From Bacteroidales bacterium (GTDB lineage: Bacteria; Bacteroidota; Bacteroidia; Bacteroidales; UBA7960), in NCBI GenBank assembly GCA_007120085.1, contig SKOK01000108.1:1-42069 (forward strand): a DNA stretch of 42,069 nucleotides, in the 5' to 3' direction. Below, piece by piece: positions 7,007-16,145 of the stretch; positions within the stretch are counted from its first letter, which is position 1; each line of letters begins with the position of its first letter. Below the pieces are notes generated by a model. That model was not told where the DNA came from, made no database searches, and saw only the letters and a list, made by a program, of their open reading frames with translations. The translations under genes and the position numbers were made by a program.

Positions 7007-7957
7007 ATGGGCTTATTTGATATTTTCTCTAAAAACAAAGAGGAGAAACTGGATAAAGGCTTGTCCAAAACGCGTAGTTCTTTTTTTTCGCGTTTGTCGA
7101 AAGCCGTAGCCGGTCGTTCTACAGTGGATGCTGCCGTTCTTGATGACCTTGAGGAGGTGCTGATCAGTTCTGATGTGGGAGTAGCAACCACAATCAAGAT
7201 CATAGAACGCTTGGAAGAGCGGGTGGCCCGCGATAAGTACCTTGGCACTGACGAGCTGAATAGTATTTTGAAGGAAGAGATCAAGCAGCTTCTGTTTGAA
7301 AATAAAGCGAATGACTTTTCAGGAATACTGTCTGAGAGCAATGAAAAGCCTTATGTGGTAATGGTGGTAGGTGTTAATGGCGTAGGCAAAACCACCACCA
7401 TCGGTAAGCTGGCCAACCAGTTCCGGCTGGCCGGTAAAAAAGTCGTGATGGGAGCCGCCGATACCTTCAGGGCTGCGGCCGTTGATCAGCTCACGATTTG
7501 GTCTGAGCGTGCCCAGGTCCCCATAGTGTCTAAGGGGATGAATACTGACCCTGCAGCTGTGGCCTATGAAACAATGGTGTATGCTAAGAATAATGACGTT
7601 GACGTGGTCATCGTTGATACAGCAGGGCGCCTCCACAACAAGGTGAACCTGATGAATGAGCTTTCAAAGATCAAGCGCGTGATGCAAAAGGTGATTCCCG
7701 GTGCTCCGCACGAAGTATTGCTCATCCTTGATGGAAGCACCGGTCAGAACGCATTTGAGCAAGCAAAACAATTTACTTCTGCCACCGAGGTGAATGCCTT
7801 GGCAATCACAAAGCTGGATGGCACTGCAAAAGGTGGTGTGGTGCTCGGGGTTAGCGATCAGTTCAGCGTACCCGTTAAATACATTGGCGTTGGAGAAGGC
7901 ATTGACGACCTGCAGCTATTCGACCGTGAAGCCTTTGTTGACACACTATTCCAATAG
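7007..7957 (+). CDS. ftsY: Signal recognition particle receptor FtsY
   Basis: 316 residues. A short NG-type receptor with the four-helix N domain (about 20-100) and the SRP GTPase G domain. Visible motifs are GVNGVGKTTT (P-loop, about 122-131), DTFRAAAVDQL (152-162), DTAGR (204-208) and TKLDGTAKGG (about 268-277). It lacks the long acidic A domain of E. coli FtsY, as is usual in this phylum; a lysine-rich N-terminal segment probably binds the membrane. With the SRP it delivers membrane-protein ribosomes to SecYEG and YidC. It is followed by rimO, whose ATG lies 6 bp after the stop, so the two form one operon. Confidence 0.97.
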   Translation: MGLFDIFSKNKEEKLDKGLSKTRSSFFSRLSKAVAGRSTVDAAVLDDLEEVLISSDVGVATTIKIIERLEERVARDKYLGTDELNSILKEEIKQLLFENKANDFSGILSESNEKPYVVMVVGVNGVGKTTTIGKLANQFRLAGKKVVMGAADTFRAAAVDQLTIWSERAQVPIVSKGMNTDPAAVAYETMVYAKNNDVDVVIVDTAGRLHNKVNLMNELSKIKRVMQKVIPGAPHEVLLILDGSTGQNAFEQAKQFTSATEVNALAITKLDGTAKGGVVLGVSDQFSVPVKYIGVGEGIDDLQLFDREAFVDTLFQ

Positions 7958-7963
7958 ATTTTG

Positions 7964-9256
7964 ATGACAAAGAAAACTTCCATCCAGGTGATTACCCTGG
8001 GATGCTCCAAGAACCTTGTGGATTCTGAGAAAATGCTTGGACAGTTGCCTCCCGGTCGCTTTCAGATTGTCCCTGAAGGCGAAGGGAATGCCCATGTCGT
8101 AATCATCAATACCTGTGGTTTTATACAAGACGCTAAGGAGGAAAGCATCGACACCATCCTGGAAACACTGGAAAAAAAGAAAAATGGCCTTGTTGGTGAG
8201 GTCCTGGTTACGGGGTGTTTGTCAGAGCGATACAGGGATGAATTAAGGAAAGAGATCCCTGAGGCAGATGCCTGGTTTGGGGTTAATCAGCCCGGCGACC
8301 TTTTTGCCTATCTTAAGGAGAAATACCTGGATGATAGCCCGCAGCGCCTGCTTACCACACCCTCTCACTATGCCTATCTGAAAATAGCTGAAGGCTGTGA
8401 CCGTACCTGTTCCTTTTGTGCAATCCCCATGATACGCGGTGCTTATCGTTCTCATACTGTAAATCAGCTTGTTGAAGAAGCACAGCTGCTGGCCGATAAA
8501 GGTGTTAAGGAGTTGATCCTGATTGCCCAGGATTTGACCTATTATGGCTATGACCTTACCGGCAAACCCATGCTCGGACAATTGCTGAAAGAGCTCGCCG
8601 ACATCTCCGGCATTGAATGGATCAGGCTCCACTATGCTTACCCGCACAATTTTCCCCAGGACGTGATCAACCTCATGGCATCCAATCCGAAAATATGCCG
8701 ATATCTCGACATCCCCTTGCAGCACATCAATGATGACATCTTGCGCTCGATGCGCCGGGGGCACGGCAAGGCCGGAACGCTGGCCTTCCTGGAAAAGATG
8801 CGCAGGGAGGTTCCTGGCCTTGCGTTGCGCACCACCCTCATGGTGGGATACCCCGGCGAAACCGATGATGTATTTAGTGAGCTGATGGACTTTGTGAAAG
8901 AGATGCGCTTCGACCGCCTGGGGGTATTTGCTTATTCTCCTGAAGAAGGTACCAGGGCTTATGATCTGGGCGACCCAATAAGCGAAAATGTAAAGCAGGA
9001 ACGGCTTGAAGCCATCATGGAACTACAATCGGGAATTTCGCTTCAGATCAATGAGAATAAGGTTGGACAGCAGTTTCGTGTCCTGGTTGATCGTGAGGAT
9101 GATGAATTTTTTGTGGCGCGAACCGAATATGACTCACCCGAAGTTGATAATGAGGTGCTGATCACCAAAGATAACCGGTTGTCCATTGGGCAATTTGCCC
9201 AGGTGGAAATAACGGCAGCCAGTGAATTCGATCTGTATGGTCGGGTTCTCCTTTAA
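7964..9256 (+). CDS. rimO: Ribosomal protein S12 methylthiotransferase RimO
   Basis: 430 residues from the ATG at 7964; the frame is open to a TTG one codon earlier. The N-terminal domain carries cysteines 14, 51 and 85 for one [4Fe-4S] cluster. The radical SAM motif is EGCDRTCSFC (Cys145, 149, 152), with the AIPMIRG that follows typical of RimO. A TRAM-like domain ends the protein. The enzyme adds a methylthio group to the conserved aspartate of ribosomal protein S12. RimO rather than MiaB is supported by the TLGCSKNLVDSE opening and by the neighbours. The stop overlaps the end of the convergent M14 peptidase gene by 4 bp. Confidence 0.95.
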   Translation: MTKKTSIQVITLGCSKNLVDSEKMLGQLPPGRFQIVPEGEGNAHVVIINTCGFIQDAKEESIDTILETLEKKKNGLVGEVLVTGCLSERYRDELRKEIPEADAWFGVNQPGDLFAYLKEKYLDDSPQRLLTTPSHYAYLKIAEGCDRTCSFCAIPMIRGAYRSHTVNQLVEEAQLLADKGVKELILIAQDLTYYGYDLTGKPMLGQLLKELADISGIEWIRLHYAYPHNFPQDVINLMASNPKICRYLDIPLQHINDDILRSMRRGHGKAGTLAFLEKMRREVPGLALRTTLMVGYPGETDDVFSELMDFVKEMRFDRLGVFAYSPEEGTRAYDLGDPISENVKQERLEAIMELQSGISLQINENKVGQQFRVLVDREDDEFFVARTEYDSPEVDNEVLITKDNRLSIGQFAQVEITAASEFDLYGRVLL

Positions 9257-11916
9257 TGGCTTTCCTGGCTCAGCAGCAGACTGTTAAATATCAGCTTGTT
9301 AGAGACTGGCGTTGACCCACGAAAGTTTGGCACAAATGAAAACAAAACGGCCTCACCTTTGCCTTTTCTGAGCCAGACAATGGCAGGCTGACGTTCCAGG
9401 AGTTCTTCTTTTTCAGCAAAACCGCTAAGCAGTAAATCCGTGTCTTCCGGAAACAGGCCAATGACGCGCCTGTCCATATCAAAAGTGGGTATGGAGGTTC
9501 CGAAAACGGGCGCATTCCTGTGGAAAACGCCAATTTCGGCTGGCATCCCATAAGTGACCGGGTGGTTCTCACGCAGATGGATCTTAAGAAATGAGCCAGG
9601 GCAGTCAAAACCAGCCCGCTGCAACCTTTGCGAAATGTCCTGTATCGGAAAACGGAAGTCCTGCTTGCCCTCACCCGGACTCATCAAGCCAAAGAACAGC
9701 TCGGTTGAGCGTCCCCAGGACACAAGTTTACCACCCTCTTCCATGAAATCGAGCACGTTCTGCCATCCTTCCTTGCCCATTCCTTCAATGTATTCTGGAT
9801 TGTAAAACGGCACAAAGACTTCGCCGCCGCGCGTACTGCGTCCCTGGATGATCTGGTCTTTGTTGCTGTCAGGAAACACAATTACATCGAAACGTTTTTT
9901 AAGATCAGCATTCTTGAAATCAGCAGGGTTTAGCACTGTAAAAGGAATGCCGTGGGTGTCGAACAGGAACCTTGTCCAGCCGGCATCCATGTCATGAAAG
10001 TTGGTTTCGCACAAAGCTATGCGAGGCAGACTTAAGCGTGTGAACGTAGCCTCAGGGATGTCTGTGATGAAGAGAGGAGGATCATAAAGCTGATTCAGAA
10101 TGTCTTGCAACACCTCCCTGTTCCTGTTGCGTATTTCAATAAAAAAGGAGCCAACAGGGAGCTCTTCACCTGCCGGGCCCGGGATGGTCTGCTGCAGGCG
10201 ATTCACCTCGATTCTCTGGTTCATGGCCAGGAAGGCAGCCTTGTAACTTTCATTTTTGTTTGATGTAAAAAAGACATGCGAAGCCTCTTCCGGCAAAACT
10301 ACGGGGCGCATGAGCGTTTCAGGCATAACGGGCGACATGGGGATTTCGCTTTCCGGTTTGAATGTATTGATCTCCATGCTATGTAAACCCCTGTGGAGAG
10401 GCAATGACCAGCTGGTGATGTCGTAAGGGCGAATGATCTCACCGCCCGGTGTGTATCTTCTCACCGGATAGCGCTGGTTTTCCATGACCTCCTTGATGAA
10501 GGCCCGGAAAGGTTGTGCAAGCGGAATGATGTAATCTCCCTTAAGTGCTTGACTTCCTTCCATTATGATGTCTTCATCAAGTTGAAAAAGCTGAATGCCG
10601 TGTCGGTCAAGCAGCAGGAGCAATGCTTTAAGCTCACTATTGTCGTGCTGTTGTGCAGGGAGTACGTAATAAAAAGGAGGTTGGGTTCTCCCTTTTTCAA
10701 TTTCTTTGCGGCACATCATGTTTCTGAAGCTGAGGATGTCGTCGCGGTGCAATGCAGCCGTTTTTACCAAGCTGTAAACAGATTCAAGTTCATACTGCAC
10801 GAGATCGGCCAGTCTCCACCAGCCACCCGGCCAGGGTGCCAGGAAGTTTATGCTTTTTTTGTACTCAGAGAGGCCCTTGCCCCAAACAGCAAGTTCGTTG
10901 GCTTCGATATAAACAGGTGTTGCAAGTTGTACGCTGGCAGCTTCAGTAAGGAGGCTGATCACGTTTTTCCAGGCACTGGTTTGTGTTGATCCCGGCCAGT
11001 AATCGTCAAAAAGATAGTGCTGGCTGATTCCTTTGAGGCCTGCGGCTGTCATGTCACGCGCCATATTGGATCCAAATACCCATGTCCAGTTCCACACCAG
11101 TTCATCAATGTTCTGCGCAATGGGATCGTGGTTTGGTGGCACAAAGTATCGCGGCCCGGTACCTCCCATCTGGTGCTTTTCAACAAGCACGTGAGGAAAC
11201 CAGTCGCGGTTGTAAATGTCTGCAACGGCTTGGTTGTCAGTTTGTGTAAGTGTAACGAAATCGCGGTTGATGTTATGTCCGACATATTTATGATACACAC
11301 CCGGAAGGGAACTCCCTTCAAAAGGAGTGCCGGTGTACTTGTTATAATGCTCAACGATCATGTTCATTCCGTCGGGGTTATGGCTCGGTACCATCATAAA
11401 CACAACATCATCCAGGTATTCAGGCTTGCTACCGGTACCTGTGATGAGGTTGTAAGCCATCAGCGGTGCAGCCTGTGAGGGCGAAACTTCCGTTGAATGC
11501 ATCGACAGGGTAACCAGTACAAACACTTTTCCTTCAGCTTTCAAGGCTTCCAGCTCTTCTTCCGGAATGTTGCCGTCAAGAGCGAGGCGCCGATTGATCT
11601 CACGCAGCCTGTCAAGATTAGCAATGTTCTGTGCGGCAGAAACAAAGGCTATGTACATCGGTTTCCCCATAGGGGATTCGCCGTGTTCAATGATTTTTAG
11701 CATGTCCGATTCGCCATCCAGCAGGTTGAGGTAGTCAATCAATGGCTCGTATTTAAAAAGCTTGCGGTCTTCGCCTGGCATGAAACCGAAAAAGTCTTGC
11801 GGGTGGGTGAGTTCGGTATTATCTATGGCTTTCCCTTGCGCAGATAAAGCAACCAGGAAGGATAGCAATACAGTAATCAGCGTATTTCTCATTGTTTTGA
11901 CGTATTGGTTTATCAT
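9253..11916 (-). CDS. Secreted M14 family zinc carboxypeptidase-like protein
   Basis: 887 residues with a signal peptide (RNTLITVLLSFLVALSAQG). The M14 peptidase domain occupies about residues 60-400. The zinc-binding HxxE is in LSMHSTEVSPSQ, and NRDF and VEKHQMGG follow, the latter likely holding the third ligand. The remaining half looks like two extra domains, one with a flavodoxin-like VIVFPDS segment. It probably acts in the periplasm on peptides. Two starts are possible: the ATG at 11916 overlaps the stop of the upstream mutase gene (ATGA), which favours translational coupling, and an internal ATG at 11892 gives a shorter signal peptide. I list the first. Confidence 0.85.
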   Translation of the reverse strand: MINQYVKTMRNTLITVLLSFLVALSAQGKAIDNTELTHPQDFFGFMPGEDRKLFKYEPLIDYLNLLDGESDMLKIIEHGESPMGKPMYIAFVSAAQNIANLDRLREINRRLALDGNIPEEELEALKAEGKVFVLVTLSMHSTEVSPSQAAPLMAYNLITGTGSKPEYLDDVVFMMVPSHNPDGMNMIVEHYNKYTGTPFEGSSLPGVYHKYVGHNINRDFVTLTQTDNQAVADIYNRDWFPHVLVEKHQMGGTGPRYFVPPNHDPIAQNIDELVWNWTWVFGSNMARDMTAAGLKGISQHYLFDDYWPGSTQTSAWKNVISLLTEAASVQLATPVYIEANELAVWGKGLSEYKKSINFLAPWPGGWWRLADLVQYELESVYSLVKTAALHRDDILSFRNMMCRKEIEKGRTQPPFYYVLPAQQHDNSELKALLLLLDRHGIQLFQLDEDIIMEGSQALKGDYIIPLAQPFRAFIKEVMENQRYPVRRYTPGGEIIRPYDITSWSLPLHRGLHSMEINTFKPESEIPMSPVMPETLMRPVVLPEEASHVFFTSNKNESYKAAFLAMNQRIEVNRLQQTIPGPAGEELPVGSFFIEIRNRNREVLQDILNQLYDPPLFITDIPEATFTRLSLPRIALCETNFHDMDAGWTRFLFDTHGIPFTVLNPADFKNADLKKRFDVIVFPDSNKDQIIQGRSTRGGEVFVPFYNPEYIEGMGKEGWQNVLDFMEEGGKLVSWGRSTELFFGLMSPGEGKQDFRFPIQDISQRLQRAGFDCPGSFLKIHLRENHPVTYGMPAEIGVFHRNAPVFGTSIPTFDMDRRVIGLFPEDTDLLLSGFAEKEELLERQPAIVWLRKGKGEAVLFSFVPNFRGSTPVSNKLIFNSLLLSQESH

Positions 11917-13322
11917 AGGTTCATAATGGTTTTATACCCTGACTCCAGGATATGCAAGGCTTCTTCTTTCGTAGCACCTTCGGCGTATGTCCTGAGCACG
12001 GGTTCAGTGCCCGATGGACGTATCATCAGCCACTGGCTGTCGCTAAAGTAATATTTAAAGCCGTCCAGGGTTTCGGTTTTCCTGACTTCGTAGTCACCGA
12101 AACGCTTGTAGGCATTGTTGTTGCAGTTCTTAACGATTCTCTCCTTATCTTCTTGTGAGATTTTGAGGTCGGCACGTTCGAAGGCAAATGCACCAGTGAT
12201 TGCATAAATTTCCTCTATCAGTTCGGTAAGAGACTTGCCGGTTTTGACCATAGCCTCCCAGATGAGCAGACCATTGTAAATGCCGTCGCGTTCGGGAAGC
12301 TGCCCGATAACGGCAATTCCGCCTGATTCTTCACCACCTACGAGTACCCTCTCTTCAAGCATGATCCCACAGATGTGCTTGAACCCGATCTTTACAAATT
12401 GAAGCGGGATGCCGTAAGCCTCGCAAAGCTTTTTAATCTTTACGGATGAAGAGAATCCGACAACGGCTTTCCCTTTAATATTCTTATAATGATGAAGGTA
12501 ATGAATAAGCAGCAATATGACATGGTGTGAGTCAATATATTGCCCCCTGCTGTCCATCAGTGCAGTGCGATCGGCATCACCGTCAACGGCCAGGCCACAG
12601 TCGATGTTTCCGCTGGCCTTTATGGTTTCGCTGAATGCTTTTAGGTTTCTGGCAAGGGGTTCAGGTGGAATGCCGTCAAAAAGCGGTTGGCGTTCACAAT
12701 GCAAAAGCGTAATGTCAGGGAATAGCCGGCGCATCACAGCCTGGCCTGAACCATACATGGCATCAAAGGCAAACCGCCATTTGGAACTGCGAATTTCTTC
12801 AAGGTCAAATTGCTCTTCGATATATTTGGCATACATCCCTTCCAGGTCAATATGTTCGAGCAGTCCTTGATGCTCCATGTCAGCCAGACTTATCTTGTCC
12901 AGGTCATCTTCAAGTCCATCAGGAATAAGCGCTTCAACTTCCAGCACCTGCTCTTCCAGCAGTGGCCCGCCATAGTTGCCTTTTAGTTTATAACCATTGT
13001 AAAGTGGTGGGTTGTGGCTGGCGGTAATAAAAACACCGAGGGCACATTGATGGTTTTTTGTGCCCATGGATATCATGGGTGCAGTTACAAAAGTGCTGGC
13101 CAGATAAACTTTGATTCCGTGTTTGGTTAGCACCCTGGCAACCGTTTCGACGAATAACTCGCCACCAAACCTGCAGTCGTGGCCCAGCATGATGGCTGGC
13201 TTTTCCTGCTTTTGCTTTGCCCAAAGTGCCGTGCCTGTTGAAATGCGGGCCACATTGTTTACGGTGAATTCTTTTGCAATGATGGCACGCCATCCATCGG
13301 TTCCAAATTTGATTTTAGTCAT
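11913..13322 (-). CDS. Phosphoglucomutase/phosphomannomutase family protein
   Basis: 469 residues with all four family motifs: the phosphoserine loop TASHNPP (Ser102), the metal loop DGDADR (247-252), the sugar loop GGEESGG (about 337) and the phosphate-binding RPSGTEPVLR near the end. It is a cytosolic alpha-D-phosphohexomutase that interconverts 1- and 6-phosphosugars. The exact sugar cannot be read from the motifs; GEESGG is common in glucose- and mannose-acting members. It lies 59 bp after mltG on the same strand and overlaps the M14 peptidase gene by 4 bp. A supply role for cell-wall sugars fits the neighbours but is inference. Confidence 0.92.
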   Translation of the reverse strand: MTKIKFGTDGWRAIIAKEFTVNNVARISTGTALWAKQKQEKPAIMLGHDCRFGGELFVETVARVLTKHGIKVYLASTFVTAPMISMGTKNHQCALGVFITASHNPPLYNGYKLKGNYGGPLLEEQVLEVEALIPDGLEDDLDKISLADMEHQGLLEHIDLEGMYAKYIEEQFDLEEIRSSKWRFAFDAMYGSGQAVMRRLFPDITLLHCERQPLFDGIPPEPLARNLKAFSETIKASGNIDCGLAVDGDADRTALMDSRGQYIDSHHVILLLIHYLHHYKNIKGKAVVGFSSSVKIKKLCEAYGIPLQFVKIGFKHICGIMLEERVLVGGEESGGIAVIGQLPERDGIYNGLLIWEAMVKTGKSLTELIEEIYAITGAFAFERADLKISQEDKERIVKNCNNNAYKRFGDYEVRKTETLDGFKYYFSDSQWLMIRPSGTEPVLRTYAEGATKEEALHILESGYKTIMNL

Positions 13323-13381
13323 GAATAAGGGTTTAGGATTGGATGATGAATTATAACTTGTGAAGGAGGGCTCAAAGCAGG

Positions 13382-14431
13382 TTATCTGAAAATTCTCATT
13401 TCATTTAGTTTTTGCTGGTATGTTCTTGCATTTCTCAAGTGCTCCCTGTGGGTTCGGGCAAAAACATGATAGCCGTTGAATTCTGGACTTGCGCTAAAAA
13501 ACAGGTAGCTATGTGTTTCGTAGTTTAATACAGCATCAATGGCAGTTGGTTCAGGCAGGTTGATCGGGCCGGGCGGCAAGCCTGCATGCAGGTATGTGTT
13601 GTAGGGTGATTGTGTGTCGAGCTGGTCATTCAAAAGGCGGGTAATGCTAAAGTCACCAATTGCATAAATTACTGTTGGACAAGCCTGCAGCGGCATGTTC
13701 CTGGACAGGCGGTTAATGTAAACTCCTGCTATGCGTGGCATTTCATCCATCTTATTGGTTTCACTTTGAACGATGGATGCCAGTATGCCAACCTCTTCAG
13801 GTGTCAGCCCGATTTGTTGTGCCCGCTCACGACGTGTGGCATTCCAGAATGCATCAAACTCTCTTTGCATACGAGCTACAAGCTGTCCCGGACTTATCGT
13901 CCAGTAAACTTCATAGGTATTTGGGATGAATAGCAGCTTGATGTTTGGTGTGTTTAGACCCGATTCACGAATGACCCCTTCACTTCTAATATGATGCAAA
14001 ATTGCCGTGGAGTCCATCTCCAGCTGTCTGGCAATGCTGCCTGCCAGGTCTTCTTCTGTCCGAATATTTGTAAATGTAAGTCTTACCGGGTCCTGTTCGC
14101 CTGACCTTAGCAGGTTTATCAACTCATTATTGCTCATCTGGTTGCGGATGAGGTAACGGCCGGGCATCACGCGGTTAGGATAATTCTTACGCTGTGCCAG
14201 CCGGTCAAAGCTGTTAAGGTTTTTGACAATTTCCTCCTTTTTCAGCAGTTCCAGCACCTCCGCATAACTGCTATCTCTGGTTATGTAAAAGTGCATACTT
14301 TCACGATCAGCAAGCTGCACATTTGGTGCAAAAATAATTTTATATGCAACTGCGGCGACGATCATTCCGGCTAATACTGCCACGATCAGTGCAGAAAACA
14401 ATAAAACATATGTTTTTCTTAACTTTCGCAT
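13382..14431 (-). CDS. mltG: Endolytic murein transglycosylase MltG
   Basis: 349 residues with one N-terminal membrane anchor (about 10-30) and a periplasmic YceG domain. The active-site region reads LASIVQSETNK, followed by MPRIAGVYINRL and MPLQACPTVIYA. The usual first glutamate of SIVEKE is glutamine here, but the second glutamate is kept. The conserved AGLPPGPINLPEPTAIDAVL segment is also present. The enzyme cuts nascent glycan strands and sets their length. The start is at the ATG before a basic segment (MRKLRKTY). It lies 10 bp after the GNAT gene, and both follow dapF, a grouping seen in other Bacteroidota. Confidence 0.95.
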   Translation of the reverse strand: MRKLRKTYVLLFSALIVAVLAGMIVAAVAYKIIFAPNVQLADRESMHFYITRDSSYAEVLELLKKEEIVKNLNSFDRLAQRKNYPNRVMPGRYLIRNQMSNNELINLLRSGEQDPVRLTFTNIRTEEDLAGSIARQLEMDSTAILHHIRSEGVIRESGLNTPNIKLLFIPNTYEVYWTISPGQLVARMQREFDAFWNATRRERAQQIGLTPEEVGILASIVQSETNKMDEMPRIAGVYINRLSRNMPLQACPTVIYAIGDFSITRLLNDQLDTQSPYNTYLHAGLPPGPINLPEPTAIDAVLNYETHSYLFFSASPEFNGYHVFARTHREHLRNARTYQQKLNEMRIFR

Positions 14432-14441
14432 TATGAAGTCA

Positions 14442-14963
14442 TTATGATAACAGCAGTTGCATGAAATACTCGTCTTTCCATTGTTTTTGGTGAAGCCTCC
14501 AGCTTTTGCGTGTACCGGTTAATTCAAACCCTTTGTTTTTGAAAAGCCTTACGCTATGATGGTTGTCAATACCCACACCGCAATGCAACTGTTTTAAATT
14601 CAGCACCTTGTCGGCATAACTGATGATTACGTCAAGTGCCTCCGATCCATATCCTTTGTTTCGTGAATCGGGCCCAAGAATGATGCCTATTGCAGCACGC
14701 TGGTGATGGGGATCAAAGTCGAAAAGGTCAATGATTCCAATTTGTTTTTCATTCTCGTCAACGATAACCAGACGCAGTTGCTTGTCTTCATAAATGTTGT
14801 TCTGTGCATTCAGAATGTATTGCTCAAGAAAAAACCGGGAGTGAGGATTGAGGTTGTTGGACGTATGCCAGTTTTCGGTATCGTTTTCCCATTCATACAA
14901 GACACCCAGGTCATCAATTTCAATTGGCCTGAGCTTTACGCGTTTTCCTTTTAGAAGTGTCAT
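14442..14963 (-). CDS. GNAT family N-acetyltransferase (RimJ/RimL-like)
   Basis: 173 residues. The RimL-like opening LLKGKRVKLRPIEIDDLGVLYEWEND is followed by the acetyl-CoA loop in ILGPDSRNKGYGSEAL and a typical NHHSVRLFKNKGFE segment. It should transfer an acetyl group from acetyl-CoA to an amine, either an N-terminus, a spermidine-like polyamine or a small molecule. The substrate is unknown. It sits 10 bp before mltG and is probably co-transcribed with it. Upstream, in the gap to dapF, lie two copies of a small hairpin element. Confidence 0.9.
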   Translation of the reverse strand: MTLLKGKRVKLRPIEIDDLGVLYEWENDTENWHTSNNLNPHSRFFLEQYILNAQNNIYEDKQLRLVIVDENEKQIGIIDLFDFDPHHQRAAIGIILGPDSRNKGYGSEALDVIISYADKVLNLKQLHCGVGIDNHHSVRLFKNKGFELTGTRKSWRLHQKQWKDEYFMQLLLS

Positions 14964-14981
14964 GTGTTTATATTTTGGAGT

Positions 14982-15033
14982 GACAGGTCAAGCCCTGTCG
15001 TTGCATTTGGGTTACAGGTCAAGCCCTGTCGTT
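14982..15033. repeat. Two direct copies of a TCAAGC-loop hairpin
   Basis: A 20-bp unit occurs at 14983-15002 and again at 15014-15033, 31 bp apart. Each copy folds: GACAGG-TCAAGC-CCTGTC in the first (6-bp stem) and ACAGG-TCAAGC-CCTGT in the second. A related hairpin with a different stem but the same loop, on the opposite strand, is at 40532-40551. It lies in the gap between dapF and the GNAT gene. Confidence 0.85.
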
Positions 15034-15079
15034 ACGATGGTTTTTTGGGCTTGCATCCTGACTATCTGAAACGAGATTA

Positions 15080-15901
15080 TCAAAGTTTAATACTTCCTTC
15101 AAAAACAAGCTGAGCCGGACCATGCAGCCAGACATTGGTGAAAGCACGTTTTGTTTCCGTTGGGGCATCGAACGAAACGTCGAGACCTCCTCCATTTGTG
15201 TTGATGCGATAATGTGTAATTGATTTGTTGTTATTGTACATCCATGCAGAGATGGCTGCTGCCGTGGCTCCTGTTCCGCAAGAAAGCGTTTCGCGTTCGA
15301 CGCCTCGTTCGTATGTCCTGACAGCTATTGTTTGCTTGTCAAGTATTTTGACAAAATTTACATTGATGCCATCGACTTTCCACGGCGGGGAGTTTCTGAT
15401 TTCCCTGCCTGCCTCGATTACATCAATTTTCCATAGATGTTCGTTAAAGATGATCAGATGCGGTGAACCAGTGTCGATGAAGAATTCACCAGGGTTAAGC
15501 GTTTTGGGAGCAGCAACATCATTCAGTTGCACAGAAACTTCATATTTATTTTTGCTGATGTCGGTTATCACGGCCTTATGCAATCCGTCAACGGCCTTGA
15601 AAGTGGTTTTTGTTTCCTTTATGATTCCTGTCTGATGGGCAAAAGCCACAATTGACCTGCTGCCATTGCCACAAAGGCTGCCTTCCTTGCCATCTGCATT
15701 GTAATACTCCATCCGAAAATCAGCATTTCGTTCAGGCTGGAGAATAATCATGCCGTCAGCACCAATGCCATATTGCCGGTGGCAAATACCTGCAATGACT
15801 GCCTGTTTCAGAAAGCCCTCGAACTTGAACTTTCGGCGCCGGTTGTCAATGATAACAAAATCGTTACCACTACCGTGGTATTTATAAAATGGTAAAATCA
15901 T
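15080..15901 (-). CDS. dapF: Diaminopimelate epimerase
   Basis: 273 residues, full length. The two catalytic cysteines are Cys77 in SLCGNGSRS and Cys208 in LSCGTGATAA, and the N-terminal KYHGSGNDFV is diagnostic. It interconverts LL- and meso-diaminopimelate in the cytosol, the last step before lysine and the source of the peptidoglycan cross-linking residue. The ATG at 15901 is the only good start. It is followed by the GNAT and mltG genes and is divergent from htrA. Its place next to mltG links precursor supply with glycan processing. Confidence 0.97.
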   Translation of the reverse strand: MILPFYKYHGSGNDFVIIDNRRRKFKFEGFLKQAVIAGICHRQYGIGADGMIILQPERNADFRMEYYNADGKEGSLCGNGSRSIVAFAHQTGIIKETKTTFKAVDGLHKAVITDISKNKYEVSVQLNDVAAPKTLNPGEFFIDTGSPHLIIFNEHLWKIDVIEAGREIRNSPPWKVDGINVNFVKILDKQTIAVRTYERGVERETLSCGTGATAAAISAWMYNNNKSITHYRINTNGGGLDVSFDAPTETKRAFTNVWLHGPAQLVFEGSIKL

Positions 15902-15974
15902 CTGTCAAATATACATCAGAATTTTCAAATGAATGATATGCGAATAAAATTCTCCATGAAATTTTGCGGGTTGC

Positions 15975-16019
15975 CATGCTGAACCCTGATGTTTTAGTTT
16001 TTATTAAGAATTCAGCATG
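15975..16019. repeat. 9-bp inverted repeat in the dapF-htrA spacer
   Basis: CATGCTGAA (15975-15983) and TTCAGCATG (16011-16019) are perfect inverted copies separated by 27 bp. They lie in the divergent spacer between dapF and htrA. No U-tract follows, so it is not a terminator. Confidence 0.5.
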
Positions 16020-16065
16020 TTGTCAGGCATATTTATTGCTAACGGTCAATATGAATCAATTCAAG

Positions 16066-16107
16066 TGACAAAATGTCAACATTTTTGCAGGTTTTAGAAC
16101 AAAATGT
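16066..16107. promoter_or_regulatory. Clustered dyads before htrA, possible operator
   Basis: TGACA-AAA-TGTCA (16066-16078) overlaps a second dyad, AAAATGT-CA-ACATTTT (16070-16085). The 9-mer ACAAAATGT is present at 16068-16076 and again at 16099-16107, 31 bp apart or about three helical turns. The last copy ends 38 bp before the htrA start. The arrangement fits a regulator site, but the regulator is unknown. Confidence 0.45.
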
Positions 16108-16145
16108 AATTATAGTTGTTATAAACTTGATAAAATAAATATATT

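Noticed and set aside
10513-11478. Plus-strand open frames opposite the M14 peptidase gene
   Set aside because: They have no domain match and reflect the codon usage of the opposite strand.
15906-15913. TATATTTG on the minus strand directly before dapF, suggesting a leaderless transcript
   Set aside because: The -7 match is exact but no TTG lies within 19-21 bp upstream, and the element would place the start at or after the ATG.
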